Source of the DNA: an uncultured Pyrinomonas sp. | GTDB lineage: Bacteria; Acidobacteriota; Blastocatellia; Pyrinomonadales; Pyrinomonadaceae | Direction of reading: 5' to 3' | Length of the DNA: 5,966 nt | Assembly: GCA_937135995.1 (NCBI GenBank) | Contig: CAKZOF010000432.1 | Coordinates: forward strand, 1-5,966 | Part shown: positions 5,954 through 5,966 of the stretch, in pieces | How the letters are laid out: each line of letters starts with the position of its first letter | Numbering within the stretch: position 1 is the first letter of the stretch | Notes under the pieces: model-generated | What the model was told of the DNA's origin: nothing | Databases searched by the model: none | Seen by the model: the letters and a program-made list of their open reading frames with translations, nothing else | Program-made: the position numbers and the translations under genes

Positions 5954-5966
5954 CTCGGTTTCAAGA

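Overview
The window is a moderately GC-rich bacterial segment, about 6 kb, with five coding regions, none of them an RNA gene, CRISPR array or insertion sequence. The mix of an M14 peptidase with a long charged C-terminal insert, a YceI protein, a START-like (SRPBCC) protein and a secreted Ycf48-like propeller suggests a diderm heterotroph, plausibly an Acidobacteriota of the Blastocatellia type. That taxon is an inference from gene flavour only; there is no rRNA or marker gene to test it.

Layout. Bases 1-2363 (+) hold the C-terminal 786 residues of a zinc carboxypeptidase-like (M14) protein whose start and first zinc ligands lie before the window; a candidate intrinsic terminator overlaps its stop codon. 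A 262-base convergent gap follows. A YceI-family exported protein (2626-3258, -) and an SRPBCC/START-like protein (3404-3892, +) are divergently transcribed from a 145-base spacer that contains a perfect 6-bp inverted repeat. A 308-base convergent gap (3893-4200) carries short hairpins and a repeated 11-mer but no gene. A signal-peptide-bearing seven-bladed Ycf48/BNR-type propeller (4201-5166, -) lies directly downstream, on the same strand, of a strong hairpin plus T-rich tract and then an open frame at 5246-5953 (-).

The oddity is that last frame. Its first part is the N-terminus of a sigma-28 (FliA/WhiG-type) sigma factor, its middle is a very GC-rich hydrophobic segment, and its last part is the C-terminal half of a Wza-like polysaccharide export protein (SLBB region). 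The three pieces are in frame, but none is complete and their codon use differs. An assembly chimera near a contig end is the simplest reading; a real recombination is the alternative. I see no evidence for a complete new multi-gene system.

How the genes relate. The M14, YceI and propeller products all look exported or periplasmic, and the last frame's tail belongs to envelope polysaccharide export, so the window has an envelope theme. The only pairing that could be an operon is the polysaccharide export gene followed by the propeller, and a terminator-like hairpin stands between them. The YceI and SRPBCC genes may share regulation through their common upstream region.
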